Assembly: GCA_019120295.1 (NCBI GenBank)
Contig: DWVI01000004.1
Location: 38,201 to 102,200, forward strand
Source: Candidatus Onthoplasma faecipullorum
GTDB taxonomy: Bacteria; Bacillota; Clostridia; Christensenellales; UBA1242
DNA length: 64,000 nucleotides
Reading direction: 5' to 3'
Below are positions 38,156 through 48,718 of the stretch, piece by piece. The translations under genes and the position numbers were made by a program. Within the stretch, counting starts at the first letter, position 1, and each line of letters opens with the position of its first letter. A model generated the notes under the pieces. The model did not search any database and was not told where the DNA came from. It saw nothing but the letters and a program-made list of their open reading frames with translations.

Positions 38156-40200
38156 TGACACTAACCAATGCTGAAAATCCTAAAAAGGTTAAAGCAATAA
38201 AGTTGCTTTATCTTTTTGTATTTGCAATATGCATACTGGTTGTTTCGGCATTGCTTAGTTTTACTTTTAATCTATCTGAATATGCCTTTGGACATGACAT
38301 AAGATACCATTATGAAGTGATTAAAGCGTTAGACATGGCGTGGAATTCAGAAGAAGGAATATCTCGTATAATTGGTTTAGTTGGGCAAGATTATGGCTAT
38401 GGCACGGGCTTATTTTATTCGCTAATTCCTGCTGGAATTGCCGTGTTTTTAATGAATGCTTTTTCACTTTCAATTTCGCAGTCCATATCATTTGAAATAT
38501 TTATCCTTTTAAGCGCAAGCGGTATTGTTATGTTTGCGTTTATGAAGTCGGTTACAAAACATAATATAATTTCATTTATAACATCTATCATTTATATTTC
38601 TTCGCCTTACGTTTTAAGTGATATTTATGTTAGATTTGCATTTAGTGAAATGTTTTTAATACTTGCAATTCCGCTTATCATGTGGGGAACATATGAGTTA
38701 GTTATAAGAAAGAATATTCGAAAATTTTTTGTTCCTTTTGTGCTAGGCTATTCTATTGCTATAATGACGCACTTAACAATGACGGTCTTTTTGACTGTAA
38801 TAGTTTTAATATTCCTTTTAATTTATATAAAAGAAATATTTAAGTGTAAATTATACATACCATTTATAATTGCAACTATTTGTGTGTTATTAATTTCAGC
38901 GATGTACTATGTGCCGATGTTTATAAATAACGCAAACGTTGGGCTAGATAATATGAGTTACACAAGTTCGTTTGTTTCATTTAATGGGCTTTGGTCGTTT
39001 ATTTTGATTTGGTTAATATTTTCTAGCATTTTAAATATTTTTACCATTTGGGTGTTTATTAAAAACCTTTCAGACAATCGCGGAAACAACAGTAAAAATA
39101 AAAAAGTACTTTTTAGTTTGTTGGTTTTAACGTTTGTTATGTCAACTTGCTTATTCCCTTGGTTTGTGTTCCCTAATTTTGTTGGCATCATACAATATTC
39201 GTGGAGAATGTTTGTTGTAAATATGCCAATTCTTGCCATATCAATTGGTTATTTAATTAAAAACGACGCGTTTAAATCACATAAATTTGCTTTAATTTTA
39301 GGAACGGTTATATGTTTAATTGGTTCGCTATCCGTATCTTTAAATTACAACTTTTTCTTAAACGGAAAAGAAGCAAACACTATTAACAAATATTCTTCAA
39401 TTCAAATCATAAATGGTAAAAGTGTGAATTGGGGACTTGGAGCAAACAAAAAAGGTGATTATCTTCCAAACGGTTGCACAACTGAATATTTATTTAACAG
39501 AGCACAAAATATGATTTTAGACACAGATGTTAAAATAACCGAATTTGCAAATTATCAATCAATAAATCAATTATCATTTATGATAGGTAGAAATCATAAC
39601 GGATATGCTGTAATCGACCTTCCATATAACTTGTTTGAAGATGTGGAAATTTATCAAATTTCTGATGACTACCATAGCGTAAGTTTAAATGTAACAAAAG
39701 CGAATAATAATGGCAATCTTCAATTAAATTTTGAAGAATATGCCGGAGAATGCAAAATTACAATCAGTTACAAAGAAAATAGCACACTAAATAATTATTT
39801 AAAACAAAATCCTTTTGAATTTATTGTTGAAAACGGAGATGCTGAGTTTTCTAATTATATAAAGTCCAGCACTTCAAATTATCAAGTTGACGTAAATTTA
39901 ACTTCAACTTCCACAATTGAACTTCCAACACTATATTATGAAGGTTATAAAATAACGCTCACATCAAATGGAGTAGAACAAGTTGTAGAACCAATATTTA
40001 ATGAAAACGGTTTTATATCTATTACAATAAAAGAGAGCGGAACATTAAATGTGGAATTTGAAGGCAAATATGTGGAAATCTCAAACAAATTAGGCATTGT
40101 GGGCGGTGTTGTAAGTTTGGTTTTAGCGATAATTGGATTTGCCATTCCCCAAAAACACACAATTTTAAAACAAGAAAACTCAGAATTAATAGAAAAATAA
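38155..40200 (+). CDS. YfhO/GT-C-like multi-TM membrane protein, paralogue of upstream gene
   Basis: Shared 'FGHD..YH', 'DYGYG.G.FYS.IPAG', 'YVRFAFSE' motifs; starts at the stop of the previous gene. Confidence 0.75.
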   Translation: MTLTNAENPKKVKAIKLLYLFVFAICILVVSALLSFTFNLSEYAFGHDIRYHYEVIKALDMAWNSEEGISRIIGLVGQDYGYGTGLFYSLIPAGIAVFLMNAFSLSISQSISFEIFILLSASGIVMFAFMKSVTKHNIISFITSIIYISSPYVLSDIYVRFAFSEMFLILAIPLIMWGTYELVIRKNIRKFFVPFVLGYSIAIMTHLTMTVFLTVIVLIFLLIYIKEIFKCKLYIPFIIATICVLLISAMYYVPMFINNANVGLDNMSYTSSFVSFNGLWSFILIWLIFSSILNIFTIWVFIKNLSDNRGNNSKNKKVLFSLLVLTFVMSTCLFPWFVFPNFVGIIQYSWRMFVVNMPILAISIGYLIKNDAFKSHKFALILGTVICLIGSLSVSLNYNFFLNGKEANTINKYSSIQIINGKSVNWGLGANKKGDYLPNGCTTEYLFNRAQNMILDTDVKITEFANYQSINQLSFMIGRNHNGYAVIDLPYNLFEDVEIYQISDDYHSVSLNVTKANNNGNLQLNFEEYAGECKITISYKENSTLNNYLKQNPFEFIVENGDAEFSNYIKSSTSNYQVDVNLTSTSTIELPTLYYEGYKITLTSNGVEQVVEPIFNENGFISITIKESGTLNVEFEGKYVEISNKLGIVGGVVSLVLAIIGFAIPQKHTILKQENSELIEK

Positions 40201-40364
40201 AAACACACATTAGTTTGTGTATTTTTTAAATTAACAACTAAATTTAATAAAACTACTTGCAAATATTTTTGGTTTGTGCTAAACTAACATAGTCGAAATT
40301 TAAAACAGTTAAGTTTTATGTTAGTAATACGATTACAAAGGGCAAACTTAGTTTATTCAAGGCT

Positions 40365-40655
40365 CCCACAAGTGCCAAAAAGGTACGAAGTGGGATAATG
40401 TGCGCAATCGCGCATAAATTGAGTTTTGCTTTGCAAAACGATAAAAGAGCGCGTATTGCGCACATGCGTTCATAGCTCAGCTGGATAGAGCGTTGGTCTA
40501 CGGAACCAAAGGTCGGGGGTTCGAATCCCTCTGGACGCACCAGAAAAAATGACGCACCCTTTACTTACTGCGATTTTACTCTTAAAATCGCAAATGTAAG
40601 ATTTATGGGCGTTAGTTTTTTTTATTCCTATATCGTACCATACGGCACTTGTGGG
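40365..40655. repeat. Inverted repeats flanking tRNA-Arg
   Basis: CCCACAAGTGCC (40365-40376)..GGTACGA (40382-40388) / TCGTACC (40633-40639)..GGCACTTGTGGG (40644-40655). Confidence 0.8.
40466..40542 (+). tRNA. tRNA-Arg (ACG), CCA encoded
   Basis: Acceptor GCGTTCA/TGGACGC, anticodon loop CTACGGA in TTGGT/ACCAA, GGTTCGAATCC T-loop, ACCA. Confidence 0.96.
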
Positions 40656-40669
40656 GGACCATTTATTTT

Positions 40670-41338
40670 TTATTTTTTATTTTTTGCTAGAATGTAACTT
40701 TTGTCTATTAGTTTAAATACAAATGCGTTGTCTAACGAGTTGTCCATTATAAGAGTTATCCAATGTTTTTTGTTCATGTGATAGGCTTCTAAAATTGATT
40801 TGTTGTCAATTAATTTTAAGTCGTCTTCAGTTATTCGAACGTCTATAATTTCAACTATGCCATCACCTGCTTGTTTAAGTTTATTTCTCGGTAAACTTAT
40901 GATTAATGAATACCATTTTTTATTGTCTTTTCTTCGCCAAATTGCATTGTTTGGAAATTTGGGCCAAAGAAATTCCAATTCGTCGCCATATTGATTTTTT
41001 ATGTATTCAATCACGGCTTTTGATTGAGAAGATTTAAAGATATGTGTTTCAAAACATCTTTCTTTGATGTCTGTTAAAACCTTATAATATTCACTTCTAA
41101 CATTACCTACAAATTCACCACCAACATCTTCCATTAAATGCAGAATATATTCTTCGTTTGTGGTGTTATCTATTATATTTGTTGAAACCGTTCCGTTTTT
41201 GTCCACACATATATTTAAAGTGAATTGATTGTTTAATATTTCCTTTTGAAATAAATATTTGTTTTTATCATAATTAAAACCAAAATCTAATAATTTGTTA
41301 AAATCTACGTTTGAATTATTAAAAAACTTTTCTATCAT
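40670..41338 (-). CDS. MmcQ/YjbR family protein
   Basis: C-terminal 'WPKFPNNAIWRRKDNKKWYSLIISLPRNKL...AYHMNKKHWITLIMDNSLD'; ATG 41338 with ggaga upstream. Confidence 0.7.
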   Translation of the reverse strand: MIEKFFNNSNVDFNKLLDFGFNYDKNKYLFQKEILNNQFTLNICVDKNGTVSTNIIDNTTNEEYILHLMEDVGGEFVGNVRSEYYKVLTDIKERCFETHIFKSSQSKAVIEYIKNQYGDELEFLWPKFPNNAIWRRKDNKKWYSLIISLPRNKLKQAGDGIVEIIDVRITEDDLKLIDNKSILEAYHMNKKHWITLIMDNSLDNAFVFKLIDKSYILAKNKK

Positions 41339-41486
41339 AATTATCTCCACAGAATTTTAAGGCGAATTTTTACTTAAAAGTAAAATAAAATTTTTTAAGA
41401 GATATGTCAATTAAATTTGTCAAACAGACTAGATTTTGTTATCATTAATATAGTTAACAATTTGAAAACATTTAAAAGGATGGCGG

Positions 41487-42227
41487 ATGAAAAACAATTT
41501 AGAATTAGCAAAATATTTATTAAAAATATCTAAAAAAGCGTACAAGTTTGCTGAAAAACAAAAGTTGGTAGTTAAAGATAAAAAAGCACATGACCTTGTT
41601 ACAAGTTATGATTTCAATATTGAAAAGTTTTTAATTGAAAAACTTAACGCTGATTATCCAAACGTTAAAATTGTGAGTGAAGAATATAACGCAACGGTTG
41701 AAGCAAAAGGCACGTATTTTGCGGTTGACCCCATTGACGGCACTGTGAATTTTTCAAATAACCTTCCAGATTACGGAGTGCAAATTGCATATGTTGAAAA
41801 TAATGAGATATTAGCAAGCGTAATTTATATGCCAAAATGCGGTGATTACATCGCTGGTAAAAATTGTGGAGCGTATAAAAATGGTAAGAGAATTTTTATT
41901 AACACCAAACCGCTTGACCACAGTTTAATAGAACTAATCACTCCAAACAGTAAATCAATAAATAACACAGTTGAAGAGATTAAAAATAACGTAATGGATA
42001 TCCGTAGATATGGGGCAAGTTGCAGAATATACACATATCTTGCAGAAAGTAAGTTGGGTGCGAGAATAGATTATGGTAAGTATAATGTGTGGGACAATTA
42101 TCCTGGAATATTACTTGCAAACGAAGCCAGTTGCGTAACAAAAGAAGAAAATAATTGGTTAGTAACGGCAAGTAGTGAAGAAAACTTAAACAAAATTTTC
42201 GAAGTTATCTATTCCGTTAACAAATAA
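41487..42227 (+). CDS. Inositol monophosphatase family protein
   Basis: 'IVSEEYNA', 'FAVDPIDGTVNFSNNLPDYGVQIAY', 'WDNYPGILLANEA'. Confidence 0.9.
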   Translation: MKNNLELAKYLLKISKKAYKFAEKQKLVVKDKKAHDLVTSYDFNIEKFLIEKLNADYPNVKIVSEEYNATVEAKGTYFAVDPIDGTVNFSNNLPDYGVQIAYVENNEILASVIYMPKCGDYIAGKNCGAYKNGKRIFINTKPLDHSLIELITPNSKSINNTVEEIKNNVMDIRRYGASCRIYTYLAESKLGARIDYGKYNVWDNYPGILLANEASCVTKEENNWLVTASSEENLNKIFEVIYSVNK

Positions 42228-42260
42228 AATCAATAATTGTAAAATTGTTATAAATAAAAA

Positions 42261-42280
42261 AGGGTCGCCCCTGCGACCCT
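42261..42280. terminator. GC-rich terminator hairpin, possibly bidirectional
   Basis: AGGGTCGC-CCCT-GCGACCCT flanked by A- and T-runs. Confidence 0.85.
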
Positions 42281-42336
42281 TTTTATGTTGATATGTGATA
42301 TGTGTTATATTGTAAATTAAGATTTTATTGATTTAT

Positions 42337-42816
42337 TTACTTTTTTATGGTTGAAATATTGTTTAAAAGTTTTTTTGCTGAATTTATTTGAGCGGTAAAT
42401 GTTTTACCTGTTGACCACGTGATATATTCAGACAAATTTTCTAAATCTACAAATTTTCTTTCATTTATTTCCCATTCTTGAACAAAAGGTAAGATTTTAT
42501 CAACTTTTGCAAAATATCGTAGTTGATAATAGTTTTTTCCATCTTCTTGCACTTCAACTGCACCGAGATATTGAACATCTTTAATGGTTAAGCATGCTTC
42601 TTCCATAAGTTCGCGACTTAAAGTTTCCAGTTTTGTTTCACCCGCTTCTGGATGCCCACCTGGGATTGTCCACGTATTGCCGTTTTTAACAATTAAAAGT
42701 TGATTTTCATCATTGAAAACGTAGGCACTAACTTGCGTATATTTTTTGTCTTCAAGACTAAAATTTTCTCGCCAAGTGATTTGGCAACTTTCAGATAGTT
42801 TTTCATAATCTTTCAT
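42337..42816 (-). CDS. NUDIX hydrolase
   Basis: 'IPGGHPEAGETKLETLSRELMEEACLTI' Nudix box. Confidence 0.9.
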   Translation of the reverse strand: MKDYEKLSESCQITWRENFSLEDKKYTQVSAYVFNDENQLLIVKNGNTWTIPGGHPEAGETKLETLSRELMEEACLTIKDVQYLGAVEVQEDGKNYYQLRYFAKVDKILPFVQEWEINERKFVDLENLSEYITWSTGKTFTAQINSAKKLLNNISTIKK

Positions 42817-43117
42817 ATTTAAACACCCTCCAACTTTGCAAAGATATCATTTTTATTTGATTTTGTCAAGTTAATGAAGGTTTCTTAATTTTGTATTAAA
42901 TCTTACCAAAGCAAAAATTTAACTTAAAATTTTTATGTCAATTCATTGTAAAATTTTAAAATATTGCAAAAATCGCATGACAAATCTCGACAAAAATTTT
43001 ATAATATTAGTAGTTGTTAAATGAAGGAATGCGATTTATTTTGCATTAACTTAATTATTATTCTCACTTTTAATGCAAAGGGGTTGCATATCTTCGGCTT
43101 TTAAAGGGGAGGTATAA

Positions 43118-44287
43118 ATGAAAGCATTAACAGGTTTTAGTAAAAACAAAAATGCCTATCAAGCAGGTCTTGAAGCGGCTAAAATGGCTGGCAAAAACAA
43201 GGACGCAAAACTTGTGTTTGCATACATGAGTTGCGACTACAAAATTAAAGATGTTATCAAAGGTATTAAAGAAGTGTATTCTTGCCCAGTTATTGGTAAC
43301 ACAAGTTTCACTGGCGTGATTATGCCGGAAGGTTACATCGGTGGTGACGAACCATTCGTTGGTATTATGGTTCTATCAGACCCATCTATGGTGGTAGGTG
43401 TTGGTTTTGCTGATAGAAAAGCATATCAATCAGCACGTGATGCAGGTGAAGCGGCAACCAAGGCTGCACGTGTTATGACCAAAATGCCTTATAACGACGA
43501 ACCAGATTTGATGTACATGACTGCGAGCCCAACTGAAGAAGAATTCTTCTTAAAAGGTGCTAACCGTGTGGTTGGTCGTGTTCCACTATTCGGTGGTTCC
43601 GCTGCGGATAACACAATTAGTGGTAATTGGTCACTTTACCTAGACAATAAAGTAACAGGTGAAGGCGTTGCTGTTGCTTTAATCTACATGAAAAATGGAT
43701 TTGTTAACGAATTCACTGGTGCATATAGAGAAACAAAAGATATGGGTATTATCACAAAGGTTGAAGGTACTCGTCAATTAGTTTCAATCGATGGCGTTCC
43801 AGCAGTTAAAAAGTACGCACAATGGCGCGGTAGAAAACCAAGCGAATTTATGGGCGCAAAACTACTTAGTGAGACAATCACAAGCCCACTTGGAGTTAAA
43901 GATAGGCTTGGTGATTTAATTGCTATTCGTCACCCAATGAACGGTAATGACGACTATTCAATGAATATCGGTGCAAACCTTGCCGAAGGCACAACAGTAA
44001 TTCGTATGGAAGCAACTGTTGACGAACTAATTTCTTCTGTTGGTAAAACACTTAAAAAATTAAATGCTAAATGCAAAAAACCTGTTGTTGCATATCACCT
44101 TGTTCACTGCGGTGGAAGACGCGCAGGTATTGATGCTCGCATAAATGAAGTTTATAAAGAAATTAAAAAGAATGTAAACGGCGTTCCTTTCATTATGGAA
44201 TTTACATTTGGTGAGTATGGTTACGTTGAAGACGGCAACAACACAACAGGTGGATTGATGCTTTCTTTCACCGCGTTTACTAAATAA
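43118..44287 (+). CDS. FIST domain sensory protein
   Basis: FIST_N-type 'VFAYMSCDYKIKDVIKGIKEVYSCPVIGNTSFTGVI', 'LFGGSAADN', FIST_C region; aggggaggt RBS. Confidence 0.82.
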   Translation: MKALTGFSKNKNAYQAGLEAAKMAGKNKDAKLVFAYMSCDYKIKDVIKGIKEVYSCPVIGNTSFTGVIMPEGYIGGDEPFVGIMVLSDPSMVVGVGFADRKAYQSARDAGEAATKAARVMTKMPYNDEPDLMYMTASPTEEEFFLKGANRVVGRVPLFGGSAADNTISGNWSLYLDNKVTGEGVAVALIYMKNGFVNEFTGAYRETKDMGIITKVEGTRQLVSIDGVPAVKKYAQWRGRKPSEFMGAKLLSETITSPLGVKDRLGDLIAIRHPMNGNDDYSMNIGANLAEGTTVIRMEATVDELISSVGKTLKKLNAKCKKPVVAYHLVHCGGRRAGIDARINEVYKEIKKNVNGVPFIMEFTFGEYGYVEDGNNTTGGLMLSFTAFTK

Positions 44288-44375
44288 TTTTGGCGACAAC
44301 AGAAAAAATATATCGCAACAAATTAGTTTTGTTTACGATTAAAGTTATAATATTAAAATAAAAAGGGGTAAAAAT

Positions 44376-45812
44376 ATGCAAGCAATTATTAATGGAGCAT
44401 GGGTTGATAGCAGTGATAAAACAACTATGAATATCACAAACCCATACACAGGTAAAGTGATTGGGAAAGTGCCAAATTGCACGGAAAAAGATGTAAATAA
44501 AGCAGTTTCTTATGCCGAAAAAGCACAAAAAAAATGGGCAAAAGTGCCTGTGCATCAAAAGGTTGAATTGGTTAATAAATTCCTTGATTTAGTTCAAGAA
44601 AATAGAAACGATTTAGCTAAAACTTTATGTGTTGAAACTGGTAAGCCTATAACTCAAGCTTTCGCAGAAATTGACAATGTTAAAATTTCTTTTACAGCTT
44701 TTTCAGAAAGAGCAAAGCATTTATATGGTGCTGTTATTCCAGCTGGAACGGAAGCAGGTCAAGAAAACACATTGCAATTCACTCAGCGAGAACCTTTAGG
44801 AGTGATTGGCGTTATTATACCTTTCAATCTTCCTATAGATTTATTCGATCAGAAAGTTGCACCAGCATTATTGGCAGGGAATGCGGTTGTTATTAAACCA
44901 CCACATCAAAATCCTTCAACAATTATAAAATTAGTGGCTTTAATGTTGCAAGCAGGATTTCCATCAGGCGTTGTTCAAGTTTTAACAGGTGATGGATTAA
45001 AAACCGGCAATGCTATAACTAAACACCCTAAAGTGCATGGTATATCTTTCACAGGTTCAATAGCGGTAGGAAAAAGCGTTTATAAAAACGCATCTGAACA
45101 TTTTGCGCATATAACCTTAGAGTTGGGAGGTAATGACCCATTTATCTTGTTAGACGATGCAGATATTGATTTGGCAGTAGAAGAAGTTGTATGGGGTAGA
45201 ATGTATAATGCGGGTCAAGTGTGCGTGGCATCTAAAAGATTTATTGTGGATAAAAAAGTTGTGAAAGAATTTGAAACAAAAGTTGTAGAAAGATTGAAAA
45301 AATTAGTTGTTGGAAATCCACTTGATAAGAAAACAGATATTGGAACTCTTGTAACGTTACAAGCAGCAGAAAAAGTTGAGAAACAAGTTAAAAATATTGT
45401 AAATCAAGGTGGAAAAATTTTATATGGCGCTAAGAGAGAAGGCGCAACATATTTCCCAACAGTTATAACAAATATTCCAGCTAGCGCAGATGTTGCAAAA
45501 GATGATGAAGTGTTTGGTCCTGTTGTGTCTATTATTCCTGTGGATAATATGGAAGAAGCAGTTAAAGTTGCAAATCAATCTAACCATGGATTAGGAAGTT
45601 GTGTTTTCACGCGAGATATGAAAAAAGCATTTAAGATTGCTAATAGTATGGAAGCGGGTGGCTGTGTTATTAATGGCGCGTCTTTCCATAGAAGTTTTGA
45701 AATGCCATTTGGTGGTTATAAAATTTCAGGGTTAGGGACAGAAGGCGTTATGTCCACATTTGACCATGTAACTAAATTAAAAACTATAACTTTAAAAAAC
45801 ATTTTAAAATAA
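44376..45812 (+). CDS. NAD(P)-dependent aldehyde dehydrogenase
   Basis: 'EPLGVIGVIIPFNLP', 'GISFTGSIAVGKSVYK', 'LELGGNDPFILLDDADID', 'NAGQVCVASKRFIV', 'EMPFGGYKISGLGTEG'. Confidence 0.93.
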   Translation: MQAIINGAWVDSSDKTTMNITNPYTGKVIGKVPNCTEKDVNKAVSYAEKAQKKWAKVPVHQKVELVNKFLDLVQENRNDLAKTLCVETGKPITQAFAEIDNVKISFTAFSERAKHLYGAVIPAGTEAGQENTLQFTQREPLGVIGVIIPFNLPIDLFDQKVAPALLAGNAVVIKPPHQNPSTIIKLVALMLQAGFPSGVVQVLTGDGLKTGNAITKHPKVHGISFTGSIAVGKSVYKNASEHFAHITLELGGNDPFILLDDADIDLAVEEVVWGRMYNAGQVCVASKRFIVDKKVVKEFETKVVERLKKLVVGNPLDKKTDIGTLVTLQAAEKVEKQVKNIVNQGGKILYGAKREGATYFPTVITNIPASADVAKDDEVFGPVVSIIPVDNMEEAVKVANQSNHGLGSCVFTRDMKKAFKIANSMEAGGCVINGASFHRSFEMPFGGYKISGLGTEGVMSTFDHVTKLKTITLKNILK

Positions 45813-46051
45813 AAATGTGTTAATTTTTATATATTTAATTGCAAAAAATTGCGATAAGTTTTTGTCGCAGTTTTTTCTTGTGGAAAACTTTAATTATAGA
45901 AAATAAATTAAAAAAAAGTTATTGTTTATTAAAAACGAACAAATAATAAGATTTTTTTAAAATTATTTTATTACATCTTCTTTAAAAATTAAAAGATAGT
46001 TTGTTTTAGGTTTTTATTGACAAATTGGTTTTATTAGTTTAAAATAACTAT

Positions 46052-47494
46052 ATGAAAAAGTTTTGGAAATATTTTTTAATAGTTCTGCTTTTAATTCTTG
46101 GTTTGTTTATGGTAGGCGTGCTGTACCTATTCTTTGTTCCTGGATCTAGCCTATTTAATATAACTTATGTGAGTTTAAATGTGCAGGGTGTGTCCAATGC
46201 ATATAGCAGGGACCAAGTTGAAACAATCACCATTCAAAATAGAGATTTTCCTATAAATATTGTGGAAGCATCTAGCGACAATATTTCTGTTAGGGTTTAT
46301 TCAAATTCACTTGGTTTTGCCTTGGTTAAAAATAGCACGGTTGGAATTAATGCAAAAATTGAAGAAGGAAATCTAATCTTTACAATTAGTGAACCACATG
46401 GGCTAATGAGTAATGGCGATAGTGTTATTGAACTTAGAATTCCTGAAAACTTTTCTTCAAATTTAAGCATCATAAATAGAAATTCAACAATCACTTTGGA
46501 TAGAGAAGATTACACAATTGAAAATTTATATTATCAAGGAAATGCTGGTCAGTTAAATTTCACAGCAGGCACAATTTCTGGTAGCCTTGATTTAGAACTC
46601 AACAGGTCAGATTTTACACTTGGAAGCGATGTTGCAACTAATAACAATGATGTTACAATCAATGTAAATGACGGCACATTCAATGCATCAAACGCAGATT
46701 TGGGTGAAGTTGTGATTGAAACCAATACTCGCGGAGTGTTTGCTATTGGTGAATGTGATAGATTAACAGAGAGTATAGCAACCGCTGGCGGAAGAATTCA
46801 AGCGGGTACGATTGGTTCAATAAACGTCCGCACTAGTGACACAAATTTAACTATAAACACACTAACTCATGGTGGCACAATAGAGTTAACCATGGGTGGC
46901 AACATTGAAATCGGAACTACTAATGCTCTAACAGATTTAATCACAAATTCAGGTGATATAACCGTTCACAACGCACAGGAGAGATTGCTTGCAGAATCTC
47001 GCGACGGAAATATAACAATAAATAATGCAAATTACGTGGTTAGTGCAACCACAACATATGGCGACATTCAAGTTACCTTTGGCGAAGATGCTGGTCATTT
47101 CTTAGATACAGGCGCGCGCTCACTTGAAGCAACAACGAATAATGGTAGAATTGTTGTAAGCGGAGTGGAAAATGTTATTATCACAATCAATGATAATGGC
47201 AGAGCAGAAATCAATATGAGCGACGTTTTAGGCGTAAGTTCAGTTTTAGGAAAATCAGGAAGTGTGAGCCTTGTTATAAATAAGGACTCTAAATATAATC
47301 TCACCACAAAGAGCGACACTGGTAACGTTAGTGTGGATTTAATGCAAGTTGACGTAACTGTTGGAAATATTGGTTACACAACGAGAGAAGAAACCACAAC
47401 TGGCGTAAACCTAGCAAACGGTGAAACCACAACAAATTCCCTAGTTGTTACAACCACTTCTGGTGACTTAACAATTAGAGATACAGGCGTTTAA
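46052..47494 (+). CDS. Membrane-anchored beta-helix (DUF4097-like) protein
   Basis: N-terminal TM then repetitive G/N/T-rich beta-strand pattern ('TNSGDITVHNAQERLLAESRDGNITINNA'). Confidence 0.65.
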   Translation: MKKFWKYFLIVLLLILGLFMVGVLYLFFVPGSSLFNITYVSLNVQGVSNAYSRDQVETITIQNRDFPINIVEASSDNISVRVYSNSLGFALVKNSTVGINAKIEEGNLIFTISEPHGLMSNGDSVIELRIPENFSSNLSIINRNSTITLDREDYTIENLYYQGNAGQLNFTAGTISGSLDLELNRSDFTLGSDVATNNNDVTINVNDGTFNASNADLGEVVIETNTRGVFAIGECDRLTESIATAGGRIQAGTIGSINVRTSDTNLTINTLTHGGTIELTMGGNIEIGTTNALTDLITNSGDITVHNAQERLLAESRDGNITINNANYVVSATTTYGDIQVTFGEDAGHFLDTGARSLEATTNNGRIVVSGVENVIITINDNGRAEINMSDVLGVSSVLGKSGSVSLVINKDSKYNLTTKSDTGNVSVDLMQVDVTVGNIGYTTREETTTGVNLANGETTTNSLVVTTTSGDLTIRDTGV

Positions 47495-47522
47495 TAAATA
47501 ATTAAAAATTCTTATAAAAATA

Positions 47523-47546
47523 AATACCGATAATTTAATCGGTATT
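47523..47546 (+). terminator. Terminator
   Basis: AATACCGAT-AATTTA-ATCGGTATT. Confidence 0.75.
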
Positions 47547-47684
47547 TTTATTTTTGATTTTTTATTTTTTTAAGGTAAAAAATTTTATTGTTTTAACTAT
47601 TTTTAACTATTTTTTAGTATTATTTATAATTTTTTTGATTTTTATTTTAAATTTTTTTAAAAAATAAATATTTATTATTTTTAT

Positions 47685-48374
47685 TTAACCAAAATATAAA
47701 AGTATCCCATTGTAAACGGCGTTAATAAATTGCATGCGGTATTCGTCGGTGTTAAGAAGGCGCTCTTCTTCTGGGTTAGATAAAAAACCACACTCTATTA
47801 ACACTGCGGTGTAATAACTTTCGTTTAAAATATAGTAGTCACCAACTTTTCCGGTGGTTGACGGCGCGCCTACATAGGTGTTTAACGATTGTTGAATAAG
47901 GTCGGACACAATTTTTCCAGACTCGTCCCCCTTGCGGTAATACGTGCTAGCACCATGAGGCGATTGAGTAGAGAAACTATTCATATGTATTGAAATAACT
48001 AAATTTGGGTTTGCGCGTTTTATAATATTCATACGAGCATTCATATCGCTCATTTTTTTGTTTTTTGCACTTTCTAAATAAAGTCCGTCGTCCGTTTTGC
48101 GAGTTAGTTCCACGCGGTAACCTGCTTCAACCAACTTTTCTTTTAATGCCAATGTGTATTTTAAGTTGATTTCTTTTTCAATCGTTCCATTCACTCCAAC
48201 ACTTCCGCCGTCCCTTCCGCCATGGCCGGCATCAAGCACTATGGTAATTCCATTATAACTTGCTTTGCTCACTGCCACAATATGTGAAAACGCAAACGAG
48301 AGTAAAAACATCAACGCTACTAGTATTATAACGCATCGGTTGGCGGAAAAAAATCTTTTGATTTTTAGTTTCAT
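47685..48374 (-). CDS. cwlD: N-acetylmuramoyl-L-alanine amidase (CwlD-like)
   Basis: 'IVLDAGHGGRDGGSVGVNGTIEKEINL', 'LVISIHMNSF', 'AVLIECGFLSNPEEERLL'. Confidence 0.88.
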   Translation of the reverse strand: MKLKIKRFFSANRCVIILVALMFLLSFAFSHIVAVSKASYNGITIVLDAGHGGRDGGSVGVNGTIEKEINLKYTLALKEKLVEAGYRVELTRKTDDGLYLESAKNKKMSDMNARMNIIKRANPNLVISIHMNSFSTQSPHGASTYYRKGDESGKIVSDLIQQSLNTYVGAPSTTGKVGDYYILNESYYTAVLIECGFLSNPEEERLLNTDEYRMQFINAVYNGILLYFG

Positions 48375-48611
48375 AATGTATTCTATTTGATAATATATAC
48401 CATTATTACTGCAAACACATAAACAAAAACCGTTTTTAATATTTTATAAAAGATATATATTGGATAAGTTAATTTCTTTCAAACACACCTTGCATCAAAG
48501 TTAATTTAACCACATTTTGTGTTTTATAATAACAGTTTTAATTGTTTGATATAACACGTCATTTGAAAATTGATACATTTGGTTTAATGTAAAAAGGTGT
48601 TAGATTTTGGG

Positions 48612-48718
48612 TTTTCCACATAGATTTTCGACTTTTCCACACTTTATCCACAAGTTATCCACAGAGTTATCCACATTATGTGGATAACTTTTTGCGTTTT
48701 TGGGGTTAATTATCAACA
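48612..48718. promoter_or_regulatory. Dense DnaA-box cluster (candidate oriC or DnaA regulatory/titration site)
   Basis: TTTTCCACA 48612-48620 and 48633-48641; TTATCCACA 48644-48652, 48655-48663, 48667-48675; TGTGGATAA 48679-48687; near-match TTATCAACA 48710-48718. Confidence 0.88.

Noticed and set aside
40316-40540. ORF on minus strand 'MRPEGFEPPTFGSVDQRSIQLSYE...'
   Set aside because: Typical spurious translation antisense to a tRNA; it overlaps tRNA-Arg exactly
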